Source: an uncultured Carnobacterium sp.
GTDB lineage: Bacteria > Bacillota > Bacilli > Lactobacillales > Aerococcaceae
DNA length: 7,735 bases
NCBI GenBank assembly: GCA_937967765.1
Contig: CALCML010000292.1
Coordinates: 1 to 7,735 of the forward strand
Direction: 5' to 3'
Shown piece after piece: positions 1-7,152 of the stretch. A program made the position numbers and the translations under genes. The notes beneath the pieces are model-generated. The model searched no databases. It was given only the letters and a program-made list of their open reading frames with translations, and had not been told where the DNA came from. Position 1 is the stretch's first letter; each line of letters opens with the position of its first letter.

Positions 1-1378
1 TTAGACTAGCAAGCCAGTATAATCCCCCACCTAGTAAGGCTGTAAATCCACTACCTGTTGTAATGAGGAACAATGGGCTTTGAATTTGCTTCGTCACTGG
101 GTTATATACAAAGAGGACTGCAACAATTAATGAGATGAACACACAGCTCATTCCCACTATATTAAATCCTTTTGTATACTCGTATGCCTTATGTCCTTCT
201 AAGAAATACGCTGAACGAAGAGACAATTTTTGCTTTCTGAGTAGGAAGAAGTCAACGACAATCATCCCAATAATTGGCCCTTGAAGATAAGCAGCTAGAG
301 AAATAAATGAACCAAAATATTCATCTACACCTCCCCAAATAGTCAAAGCACTCACATATACAAAGGCTATCCAGACCATTAGCTTATAACTAAGTTTTGG
401 CATTCCACTCTTCACAATCATACAGTTTACATATGAACCGGTTCCTTGAGTCCCAATATTAGCAAAAGCAACTAGCAATAGGCTTAAAAGTGAAAATGTA
501 GGCGTACTTAAAGTAGCTAGCATCGTTGTTGGATCGCTTTCGTATACACCAGTTTTTACAAACATAGCAAGTGCCATAACGCCACCTGTGGCCGCAAAAA
601 ATGGTGCTATAACGCCATACGATAAAGAAGTTGCCCAATAGCCACTTCGCTCTGATTTTGCCAAGCGCGGTAAAATGAATGCTTGAGTTGACCAAGAAAA
701 TGCTACAGCAACATTACCTTCACCTGAAATCATGAATCGTTCCAGTGGTGTTAAATCATTTTGAACGGCAGGCTGTACATTCATAATTTCTGTAATCGGA
801 ACTGCAAAAAAACAAATTCCAGCTATAATCAAACCAACAAATAACAAAGCAACAACCATGTATCTATTAATTCCTTTTATAGTTTCAGGTCCACTAAGAG
901 CAATTAAAGTTCCTAAAAAGACGCACATAGTACCGAGTATCGGAGCCCATATTGCCTTATCTAGCACAAGCCCAAAGTTACTTGCTAAATGTATCATGGA
1001 ATTCGCAAAAAGATTCGCAGTAACTGCATACCAACCAAAGTTTGCTAAACTTATTACTGTTGACAAAAGTGCAACTCCTTTTTGCCCAAGAACCGACCGG
1101 AGCCAAATCCACAAATCAATTCCGTAACGAACTGCAAAAAGTACTGGTAAACATTCTATAAAGACCCAAATAATATTAAAACTAAAAATATTAATGAGCA
1201 TTTGATTAAAAGAAAGATACTGAGCAACATAAGCTCCTTGCGTATAACACCAAGTTGCAATGGCAAAGCCACTAGTAGAAAGGAATAAATCCCAAAACGA
1301 ATACTGACGATCTCCATTCGTCATTGGAACAACACCTGTAATCGTTTCTTGTTGAATATAATCATTCATAGAAGCCAT
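1..1378 (-). CDS. NCS1-family permease, module A (3' end cut by the window edge)
   Basis: Integral membrane transporter of the nucleobase:cation symporter-1 (NCS1) superfamily. I translated the frame from the ATG at 1378: it is open for 459 codons to the left edge with no internal stop. By comparison with the module B copy, only about 16 codons and the stop are missing. Family signs are RYGID (84-88), the GW pair in the third membrane segment (W116), W229 followed eight residues later by P237 in the sixth segment, and PIIGMIVVDFF (368-378). It is about 89% identical to the module B permease (49 differences in 459); residues 1-78 are identical and most changes lie between 79 and 265. The start overlaps the small-protein stop as TAATG. 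By context it imports the substrate of the adjacent kinase/cytidylyltransferase. The substrate itself is not determinable; choline is one inference. Confidence 0.88.
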   Translation of the reverse strand, partial: MASMNDYIQQETITGVVPMTNGDRQYSFWDLFLSTSGFAIATWCYTQGAYVAQYLSFNQMLINIFSFNIIWVFIECLPVLFAVRYGIDLWIWLRSVLGQKGVALLSTVISLANFGWYAVTANLFANSMIHLASNFGLVLDKAIWAPILGTMCVFLGTLIALSGPETIKGINRYMVVALLFVGLIIAGICFFAVPITEIMNVQPAVQNDLTPLERFMISGEGNVAVAFSWSTQAFILPRLAKSERSGYWATSLSYGVIAPFFAATGGVMALAMFVKTGVYESDPTTMLATLSTPTFSLLSLLLVAFANIGTQGTGSYVNCMIVKSGMPKLSYKLMVWIAFVYVSALTIWGGVDEYFGSFISLAAYLQGPIIGMIVVDFFLLRKQKLSLRSAYFLEGHKAYEYTKGFNIVGMSCVFISLIVAVLFVYNPVTKQIQSPLFLITTGSGFTALLGGGLYWLASL

Positions 1379-1563
1379 TATTGAATCACCCCACACATTG
1401 CTAAAATAATGAGGATTAGGTTAACTCCTACACAAATCCCCGCCCAGAGGTAATCCATTTTTGAAAATCGTTCTGGAAATACGTAATCTTTATCTTCCAT
1501 TAAGTCAAGCCTACGTTTTGTTTCTTCGGAAATTAGCTTTTCGATTGAAACTTCCTTTTTCAT
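1378..1563 (-). CDS. 61-residue single-span membrane protein, module A
   Basis: A small protein I do not recognise as a named family. Residues 1-35 are hydrophilic and charged, ending in the motif FPERFSK-DY (29-38). One hydrophobic segment (about 39-59) follows and the protein ends GVIQ. It is about 67% identical over its full length to the equivalent gene in module B, so it is a real conserved gene. It starts with ATG, which overlaps the upstream fusion-gene stop as ATGA, behind a modest GGGAG site inside the end of that gene. Its own stop overlaps the permease start as TAATG. The tight coupling suggests that it is made in proportion to the permease and may be its accessory subunit, by analogy with small partners of some other secondary transporters. 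That role is inference. Confidence 0.85.
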   Translation of the reverse strand: MKKEVSIEKLISEETKRRLDLMEDKDYVFPERFSKMDYLWAGICVGVNLILIILAMCGVIQ

Positions 1564-3341
1564 CTAGTTCTTTCTCCCTGATACATTTTTAGAGCTTCAG
1601 TACAATACATTTTCGTATGGCGATACCATTTATAAAGATATTCGCCAATTCGTTTTCCATTACTTTCTTGGAAAAGTGCCCACAAGAACCAATAGTACGA
1701 AACTAACCCTACCATTCCTAAGAAATGCTGTTGAGTACCTGCGCCAGGATTCTTTTCAAAGTACTTATTAATAAATTCCTTGGCTTCATCTAAACTGTAG
1801 TCTGTACAACATAGGAAACAACCAATGTCGCTCGCAGCATCTCCCATTCCAGAATACTCCCAATCGATCAAACTCATATTCCCGTTTTCATCAACTAGAA
1901 AATTCGGACTATAACAGTCACCATGACAAAGAACAAATTCCACAGGATCTTTGTGTAAATATTGAATGACTTGACGTACGAGCTCTTCTAGTATTTCCTT
2001 ATCTTCAAACTCAAAACGATTTCGTTTTTGTAATTTTTCCTTAAATTCTTCTAAATCTTTTTCGAATCTTAGTTCATAAGGTGTTGTCTTACCAGAACGA
2101 TGGAGGCGGCTAATGAAGTCAATCGCTTTGTCAACATCTTCATCATTTTCATAATCTAATAGTCTTGCATTTTCTATAAATTTTGAAATTTTCCAGCCCT
2201 CATTTTCGTCCATTGCTACGAAAGTTTGATCTATCCCTAGTTCAGCAGCAACGCGCATTGAAGCTGCCTCACTGAGTCGGTTTATATATTCCTCAGTTCC
2301 TTTTCCAGGATGACGATAAACATAAGATTCACCTTTACACTCGAAACGGAAGGAAGTGTTTGTTAATCCGTCTTTTATCGGTTTAATATGAGTAATCTCC
2401 GCAGGTGTTACTGACAGTATCTTACAAATGTTGAGTAATATTTTTGAATTTGTATGCATCAAATATTGTTCATCAAATTCACGAAGATCTGCTAAAGAAT
2501 CAAATTCTTTAATTACATCTGCTGAATAATGACGCGCTTCTAATTTTAATTCATCTAAATGGCGATAATAATACTCTTCCCATAGCTGTTCCTTAAATGC
2601 TGCATGTTGGAACTCAATCTCTAAAATACTAACAAATTTTTTACTGAATTCACGGTCAAAATAAACATGGCCAAGCATACACCATGTGTGTTTTCCTCCG
2701 ACAGTTACCTCTGAAATGAAACCATTTGTTTCTTTTTCTACACAATATTCATCAGTCTCTCCATGAGCGAAAACTGTAGCATAATAACCTCTATATACGT
2801 ATTCCTCAAAAGGGTTTTCTGTAAAATAGTTATCAGATGAGCAGATATAAGTATTTCCCAATTGTTCACGAACAAGCATAAGCGAAGAACAATTATTATA
2901 ACGATAATAATCTTCATTGACGACGATATCTACACCAAATTTATCTCCAAGATAGAACATCATTTCTTTCATATAGCCAACAATCACTGTAATTTTATCA
3001 ATTCCAGCCTCTCTCAATTGACCTATTTGACGTTCAATCAAACGCTCTCCTTTAACAACCAGTAGACCTTTGGGTGATTCATACGAAAGCGGTGCAAATC
3101 GTGTACTCATTCCTGCTGCCATAATAATGGCATTTTGAACACGATATGGTTCTAATTCAGCAATCCCTTTTTCTGTGAGGGAATAGTCCGAAGTAATCCA
3201 ACCAAGTCTTTCAGCTTCTGTTACTAGATGATTCACTTTCCCAAGAGACAGTTCAAGTCCTTTTGCTATTTCTCGCTGTGTCACTTTTGCTTCTTGATTT
3301 TTTAAGAATACTAATAAGTTAAATTGATGATTTGAAATCAT
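1560..3341 (-). CDS. licCA: wHTH-LicC-LicA fusion, module A: DNA-binding cytidylyltransferase/kinase (593 aa)
   Basis: A three-domain cytosolic protein. Residues 1-67 form a winged helix-turn-helix (HTH about 20-48, wing around WITSDYSLTEKG). Residues about 70-300 are a LicC-type nucleotidyltransferase with AAGMSTR (75-81), PK (90-91), NNCSS (149-153) and SSDNY (168-172), plus a late acidic residue, D281. Residues about 305-590 are a LicA/choline-kinase fold with KDGLTNTSF (323-331), HGDCYSPN (473-480) and IDWEYSGMGD (492-501). Expected reactions are phosphorylation of choline or a similar alcohol with ATP, then activation with CTP to the CDP derivative. An upstream TTG at 3365 would extend the protein by 8 residues but places the ribosome binding site inside the gene. 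The ATG at 3341 matches the module B start and has GGGAGG nine bases upstream. It is about 73% identical to the module B fusion. Compared with module B, the kinase C-terminal half carries several extra cysteines (GCFLCC). Confidence 0.9.
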   Translation of the reverse strand: MISNHQFNLLVFLKNQEAKVTQREIAKGLELSLGKVNHLVTEAERLGWITSDYSLTEKGIAELEPYRVQNAIIMAAGMSTRFAPLSYESPKGLLVVKGERLIERQIGQLREAGIDKITVIVGYMKEMMFYLGDKFGVDIVVNEDYYRYNNCSSLMLVREQLGNTYICSSDNYFTENPFEEYVYRGYYATVFAHGETDEYCVEKETNGFISEVTVGGKHTWCMLGHVYFDREFSKKFVSILEIEFQHAAFKEQLWEEYYYRHLDELKLEARHYSADVIKEFDSLADLREFDEQYLMHTNSKILLNICKILSVTPAEITHIKPIKDGLTNTSFRFECKGESYVYRHPGKGTEEYINRLSEAASMRVAAELGIDQTFVAMDENEGWKISKFIENARLLDYENDEDVDKAIDFISRLHRSGKTTPYELRFEKDLEEFKEKLQKRNRFEFEDKEILEELVRQVIQYLHKDPVEFVLCHGDCYSPNFLVDENGNMSLIDWEYSGMGDAASDIGCFLCCTDYSLDEAKEFINKYFEKNPGAGTQQHFLGMVGLVSYYWFLWALFQESNGKRIGEYLYKWYRHTKMYCTEALKMYQGERTR

Positions 3342-3350
3342 TCTAGTTCG

Positions 3351-3356
3351 CCTCCC
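3351..3356 (-). promoter_or_regulatory. Ribosome binding site GGGAGG of module A fusion gene
   Basis: On the minus strand GGGAGG is followed by nine bases and then the ATG at 3341. This fixes the start at MISNHQF, which aligns with MLSKHQF of the module B protein, and rules out the longer TTG start at 3365. Confidence 0.8.
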
Positions 3357-3358
3357 TA

Positions 3359-3396
3359 TGTTCAATATTATACACCTTTTGACGAAAAAGTGAACA
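3359..3396 (-). promoter_or_regulatory. Putative operator: inverted half-sites bracketing the module A promoter
   Basis: Read on the minus strand, TGTTCA (3396-3391) and TGAACA (3364-3359) form an inverted pair separated by 26 bases. They overlap the -35 element and the expected transcription start. The same pair with a 25-base gap surrounds the module B promoter although most of the intervening DNA differs. Half-site centres are about 32 bp apart, close to three helical turns. The likely binder is the winged-helix domain of the fusion proteins; this is inference. Confidence 0.5.
3367..3394 (-). promoter_or_regulatory. Sigma-A-type promoter of module A
   Basis: The minus strand shows a -35 element TTCACT (3394-3389), a 16-base spacer and a perfect -10 TATAAT (3372-3367). 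GTG immediately precedes the -10 in both modules. Upstream of the -35 is a very A/T-rich stretch that could act as an UP element. The expected start of transcription is about 3360, just upstream of the ribosome binding site. Confidence 0.75.
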
Positions 3397-3660
3397 AAAA
3401 TCTATATATTTTTATAGTTACTGGAAATTTATCGTCAATCCTATTTTACGTATATAAAATGCCAACAATCATTATGTTAAAAATTCCTAATCCTAATTAA
3501 AACGTATACCAAAATTAAACAAAAAATATTACAATTGAGCTACTTTATTATGAAATCACATTATGAGGATTTTACTGCTCACAACTTTTGAATAAGATTG
3601 GAATACATTCGAAGAATCTTATCTACGTGATTAAATTGATTAATGAATTGAAGTAAAATT
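3397..3660. other. Non-coding AT-rich spacer between the modules
   Basis: No reading frame longer than a few codons has a plausible start and ribosome binding site on either strand. It contains an 8-base inverted repeat, ATAAGATT (3592-3599) and AATCTTAT (3615-3622), with a 15-base gap. I see no remnant of licD or of other module sequence, so the duplicated unit does not include the DNA upstream of the promoter. Confidence 0.6.
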
Positions 3661-3701
3661 AAAAGGGTTTAGTTCGGTATATTACTGAACTAAACCCTTT
3701 T
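3661..3701 (-). terminator. Rho-independent terminator after module B permease
   Basis: A perfect 15-base-pair stem (arms 3661-3675 and 3687-3701) closes an 11-base loop. On the minus strand the descending arm ends CCCTTTT and continues AATTTTA, giving a U-rich tail. It lies about 49 bases after the permease stop. The near-symmetrical A/T ends could also stop plus-strand transcription. Confidence 0.88.
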
Positions 3702-3750
3702 ATTATCTGCTCTTTTTAGGATAGTACAAATTCCTGACGAGATGTGCCTT

Positions 3751-5178
3751 TTAAATTGTAATTTCTTCTCTATCACGAACCATATAAGCTTTTAATGGAG
3801 TTAGACTAGCAAGCCAGTATAATCCCCCACCTAGTAAGGCTGTAAATCCACTACCCGTTGTAATAAGGAATAATGGGCTTTGAATTTGTTGCGTTACAGG
3901 ATTATAAACAAACAATACTGCCACAATCAATGAGATGAACACACAGCTCATCCCCACAATATTAAAGCCTTTAGTATATTGGTATGCATCATGTCCCTTT
4001 AAGAAATAAGCGGAACGAAGCGCCAACTTTTGTTTTCTGAGTAGGAAGAAGTCCACGACAATCATTCCAATAATCGGACCTTGGATATAAGCTGCTAGCG
4101 AAATAAATGAACCGAAATATTCCTCAACGCCACCCCAAATCGTTAGTGCACTAACGTAGAAGAAAGCAATCCATACCATCAGCTTGTAGCTGAGTTTTGG
4201 CATCCCACTTTTTACAATCATACAGTTTACATATGAACCAGTTCCTTGTGTACCGATGTTTGCAAAGGCTACAAGTAATAAACTCAATAGAGCAAATGCT
4301 GGTGTACTTAACGTTGCTAACATTGTTGTTGGGTCACTTTCATATGCCCCTGTTTTTACGAACATCGCAAGCGCCATAACCCCACCTGTTGCTACGAAGA
4401 ATGGTGCGACAACTCCATAAGAAAGTGTTGTTGCCCAGTAGCCACTACGTTCTGTTTTCGCTAAACGTGGAAGAACTAATGCTTGTGTTGACCATGAGAA
4501 TGCGAAGGCTACATTTCCTTCTGCTGACATCATAAAGCGTTCAATTGGAGATAAGTCCCCTTCAACAGCTGGTTGAACATTCATAATATCGCTTAAAGGC
4601 ACTGCTGCAAAACAAATTCCAACAATGATGACCCCTACCGCAAGTAACGCAATAACTAGGAAACGGTTCGTCCATTTAATGACTTCCGGTCCCCCTACTG
4701 CAATTAACGTACCTAATAAAACGCAAAGAGTTCCAAGGATTGGTCCCCAGATACCTTTATCGAGGACGAGGCCAAAGTTGCCAGCTAAGTGAATCATGGA
4801 GCTTGCGAACAAGTTCGCCGCTACAGCATACCATCCAAAGTTTGCTAAACTGATGACCGTTGATAGTAAAGCGACACCCTTTTGACCAAGAACCGCACGT
4901 AACCAAATCCATAAATCGATTCCGTAACGAACCGCAAAAATAATTGGTAAACATTCAATAAATACCCAAATGATATTAAAGCTAAAAATATTAATGAGCA
5001 TTTGATTAAACGATAAATATTGTGCCACATATGCCCCTTGAGTATAACACCATGTTGCAATCGCAAATCCACTTGTTGATAGGAATAAATCCCAGAACGA
5101 ATACTGACGGTCGCCATTCGTCATTGGAACAACACCAGTAATTGTTTCTTGTTGAATATAATCATTCATAGACGCCAT
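3751..5178 (-). CDS. NCS1-family permease, module B (475 aa)
   Basis: A complete multi-span membrane transporter, probably about 12 segments, of the NCS1 family related to cytosine/purine and hydantoin permeases. Diagnostic features are RYGID (84-88), NFGW with W116 in segment 3, FSWSTQ with W229 and P237 in segment 6, and PIIGMIVVDFF (368-378). In the hydantoin transporter Mhp1 the tryptophans at the equivalent places sandwich the substrate. The Mhp1 glutamine four residues after the first tryptophan is A120 here and T120 in module A. A longer frame to 5247 exists, but the start at 5178 is preferred: it matches module A, follows GGTGAT and overlaps the small-protein stop as TAATG. The gene ends the operon before a strong terminator. 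It sits where LicB, a choline transporter of another family, sits in lic operons; substrate unknown. Confidence 0.9.
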   Translation of the reverse strand: MASMNDYIQQETITGVVPMTNGDRQYSFWDLFLSTSGFAIATWCYTQGAYVAQYLSFNQMLINIFSFNIIWVFIECLPIIFAVRYGIDLWIWLRAVLGQKGVALLSTVISLANFGWYAVAANLFASSMIHLAGNFGLVLDKGIWGPILGTLCVLLGTLIAVGGPEVIKWTNRFLVIALLAVGVIIVGICFAAVPLSDIMNVQPAVEGDLSPIERFMMSAEGNVAFAFSWSTQALVLPRLAKTERSGYWATTLSYGVVAPFFVATGGVMALAMFVKTGAYESDPTTMLATLSTPAFALLSLLLVAFANIGTQGTGSYVNCMIVKSGMPKLSYKLMVWIAFFYVSALTIWGGVEEYFGSFISLAAYIQGPIIGMIVVDFFLLRKQKLALRSAYFLKGHDAYQYTKGFNIVGMSCVFISLIVAVLFVYNPVTQQIQSPLFLITTGSGFTALLGGGLYWLASLTPLKAYMVRDREEITI

Positions 5179-5363
5179 TATTGAATCACCCCACTCATCG
5201 CTAAGATTACGAGGAGTAAATTCACTCCAACGCCAATGACTACCCATGTGTAGTCTGCTTTTGAAAATCTTTCAGGAAAAGGATAATCTTCTTTTTCCAT
5301 CATGTTTAATCGATTTTCTGTTTCATCCGCAATTAATTGCTCAATTGAAATTTCTTCTTTCAC
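5178..5363 (-). CDS. 61-residue single-span membrane protein, module B
   Basis: This is the equivalent of the small module A protein and has the same length. A charged N-terminal half (1-38) ends PFPERFSKADY, followed by one membrane segment (about 39-59) and GVIQ. It starts with GTG immediately after the TAA of the fusion gene (TAAGTG). An excellent AGGAGG at 5377-5372 lies eight bases upstream, inside the last codons of that gene. The stop overlaps the permease start (TAATG). The 20 differences from module A fall mainly in the charged half, while VGVN, AM and GVIQ of the membrane segment are kept. No enzyme motif or cleavable signal peptide is visible. A role as permease subunit or chaperone is inferred from gene order only. 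Confidence 0.86.
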   Translation of the reverse strand: MKEEISIEQLIADETENRLNMMEKEDYPFPERFSKADYTWVVIGVGVNLLLVILAMSGVIQ

Positions 5364-7139
5364 TTATTTTTCCTCCTCATAAAGTCGAAGGGCTTCCGTA
5401 CAATATTGTTTTGTGTAACGATACCACTTGTACAAGAACTCTCCTACTGGTTTCCCATTGCTTTCTTGGAATAAGGCCCATAAGAACCAATAATAAGATA
5501 CAAGCCCAATAATTCCTAAGAAATGACGTTCGCTAGCAACACCAGGATTATGCTCTAAATAGATTCGAATAAATTCTTTTGCTTGTTCTAATGTATAGTC
5601 CGAGCAAGCCACAAAGGTTCCGATGTCACTGGTTGGATCTCCCATACCAGAATATTCCCAGTCAATCAGACTCATATTCCCTTCTTCATCTACTAAGAAG
5701 TTAGGACTATAACAGTCACCATGACAAATGGTATGTTTTACCTGATCTTGTTCAAGATAGCCGACTATTTTGCCGACCATCGCTTCTAATTCTTCTTTAT
5801 CGTCGAATTCAAAACGATTTCTCTTGATTAATTTTTCTTTGAAATCTACTAATCCTTTTTCAAATTCAATCGCATATGGTGTCGATTTTCCAGAGCGATG
5901 TAATTTCGTCATTAATTGAACGGCTTTTTCGATATCCTCTTTATCATCATAATCTAACAAGCGAGCATTCTTGATGAATTTAGAGATTTTCCATCCTTCT
6001 TCTTCGTTCATCACCACGAAAGTTTTGTCAATCTCTAGTTCAGCTGCAATTCTCATCGATGCGGCTTCACTGAGTCGGTTAATATACTCTTGAGTACCTT
6101 TACCTGGATGACGATATACATACGTTTCTCCTTTACAATCGAAACAGAAAGAAGTATTCGTTAATCCATCCTTGATTGGCTTAATATTAATAATTTCTGC
6201 TGGAGTCACATTTAAAGTGTTGCAAATATTTAATAAGATTGTCGAATTCGTATGCATTAAATAGTGTTCATCAAAGGCACGCAATTCATCTAATGAATCG
6301 AACTCTTTAATGATTTCATCAGAGTAATGTCTAGCCTCTAATAACAACGTATCTACATGACGAGCATAATAGTCTTCCCACAACTGTAATTTATAAGCTT
6401 CATGTTTAAATTCTTTTTCTAAAATCGGTGCAAACTGTTCACTAAATGCACGGTCAAAATATACATGACCAAGCATATACCATTTATTCTCTCCGCCAAT
6501 TGTGACTTCGCGGATCGTGCCGTCTGGTGACTCAACAACACAATATTCGTCTGTTTCCCCTTGGGCAAACACGGTTGAATAGTATCCACGATAAACATAC
6601 TCTTCGAATGGATTTTCTACAAAATAATTATCCGATGAACAAATATACGTATTTCCTAGTTGCTCCCTAACAACCATTAAGGAAGAGCAATTATTGAAAC
6701 GATAATAATCTTCGTTTACAACAATCTCTACTCCGAACTTGTCAGCTAAATAAAACATTTTTTCTTTCATATACCCAACAACGACGGTAATCTTTTTAAT
6801 ACCTGCTTCACTTAGTTGTTTAATTTCTCTTTCAATGAGACGTTCTCCCTTTACAACTAAAAGTCCCTTTGGTGCTTCATACGATAATGGTGCAAACCTT
6901 GTACTCATTCCTGCCGCCATAATGATCGCATTTTCTACATGATAAGGTTCTAACGCCTGAAGCCCCTGCTCAGTCAATTCATATTCAGAAGTAATCCATT
7001 TTTGCTGTTCAGCTTCTTGAATTAGTTTATTGACAGTTCCAAGTGAAAATCCGAGTTCTTCAGCAATTGCTCTTTGGTTCGTCTTTTCCGTTTTGTTTTT
7101 TAAATTCAATAACAATTGAAATTGATGCTTACTTAACAT
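5364..7139 (-). CDS. licCA: wHTH-LicC-LicA fusion, module B: DNA-binding cytidylyltransferase/kinase (591 aa)
   Basis: The domain order matches module A. A winged helix-turn-helix occupies 1-67 (NQRAIAEELGFSLGTVNKLI, then wing around ELTEQG). A LicC-like CTP:phosphocholine cytidylyltransferase domain occupies about 70-300 (AAGMSTRF, PKGLLVVKGERL, NNCSSLM, SSDNYF with D170, W254-E-D, EFDS with D281). A LicA-like kinase occupies about 305-591 (DGLTNTSF, RHPGKGT, catalytic HGD at 473-475 with N480, metal-binding IDWEYSGMGD at 492-501). All key residues of both enzymes are present, so it should make a CDP-activated alcohol from the free alcohol. LicC-LicA fusions are known, for example in Treponema denticola; the added DNA-binding domain is the unusual part. 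The start is ATG with AGGAGG six bases upstream. Identity to module A is about 57% in the wHTH, 85% in the first part of the cytidylyltransferase and 72% in the kinase. Confidence 0.92.
   Translation of the reverse strand: MLSKHQFQLLLNLKNKTEKTNQRAIAEELGFSLGTVNKLIQEAEQQKWITSEYELTEQGLQALEPYHVENAIIMAAGMSTRFAPLSYEAPKGLLVVKGERLIEREIKQLSEAGIKKITVVVGYMKEKMFYLADKFGVEIVVNEDYYRFNNCSSLMVVREQLGNTYICSSDNYFVENPFEEYVYRGYYSTVFAQGETDEYCVVESPDGTIREVTIGGENKWYMLGHVYFDRAFSEQFAPILEKEFKHEAYKLQLWEDYYARHVDTLLLEARHYSDEIIKEFDSLDELRAFDEHYLMHTNSTILLNICNTLNVTPAEIINIKPIKDGLTNTSFCFDCKGETYVYRHPGKGTQEYINRLSEAASMRIAAELEIDKTFVVMNEEEGWKISKFIKNARLLDYDDKEDIEKAVQLMTKLHRSGKSTPYAIEFEKGLVDFKEKLIKRNRFEFDDKEELEAMVGKIVGYLEQDQVKHTICHGDCYSPNFLVDEEGNMSLIDWEYSGMGDPTSDIGTFVACSDYTLEQAKEFIRIYLEHNPGVASERHFLGIIGLVSYYWFLWALFQESNGKPVGEFLYKWYRYTKQYCTEALRLYEEEK
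5372..5377 (-). promoter_or_regulatory. Ribosome binding site AGGAGG for the GTG-started small gene
   Basis: AGGAGG lies within the codons for the final glutamates of the fusion protein, eight bases before the GTG at 5363. It supports the non-ATG start and efficient translation of the small protein right after the fusion gene ends. Confidence 0.8.
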
Positions 7140-7145
7140 ATAACT

Positions 7146-7151
7146 CCTCCT
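7146..7151 (-). promoter_or_regulatory. Ribosome binding site AGGAGG of module B fusion gene
   Basis: The minus strand reads AGAGGAGGAGTTAT then ATG at 7139, a six-base gap after AGGAGG. There is no competing in-frame start nearby. Confidence 0.85.
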
Positions 7152-7152
7152 C

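Larger units (their letters stand above)
1..3396 (-). repeat. Tandem paralogous module A (three genes plus promoter)
   Basis: Module A aligns with 3801-7189 in the same order and orientation. The offset is exactly 3800 bases through the permease and small gene, and 3798 at the fusion start. No insertions or deletions are needed within the permease or small gene. Similarity stops just upstream of the promoter half-site. Confidence 0.9.

Noticed and set aside
858..1127. Plus-strand frame opposite the module A permease, and similar frames at 459-695, 2862-3065, 4197-4379, 4757-4954, 4845-5117, 5246-5512 and 7230-7427
   Set aside because: All lie mostly within well-supported genes in another frame or strand, with no family resemblance or proper ribosome binding site.
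3342..3365. TTG start of the module A fusion at 3365
   Set aside because: It would encode the ribosome binding site as protein, lies almost at the predicted transcription start and is absent from the module B protein.
3397..3660. Riboswitch, tRNA, CRISPR or insertion-sequence remnant in the spacer
   Set aside because: There are no cloverleaf, repeat-spacer, transposase or terminal-repeat signals, and the expected transcript leader of module A is only about 20 bases, too short for a riboswitch.
5179..5247. Longer start of the module B permease at 5247 (498 residues)
   Set aside because: It overlaps the small membrane gene almost completely, has no equivalent in module A and adds a hydrophilic stretch unlike the family. 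The start at 5178 has GGTGAT and a TAATG junction in both modules.
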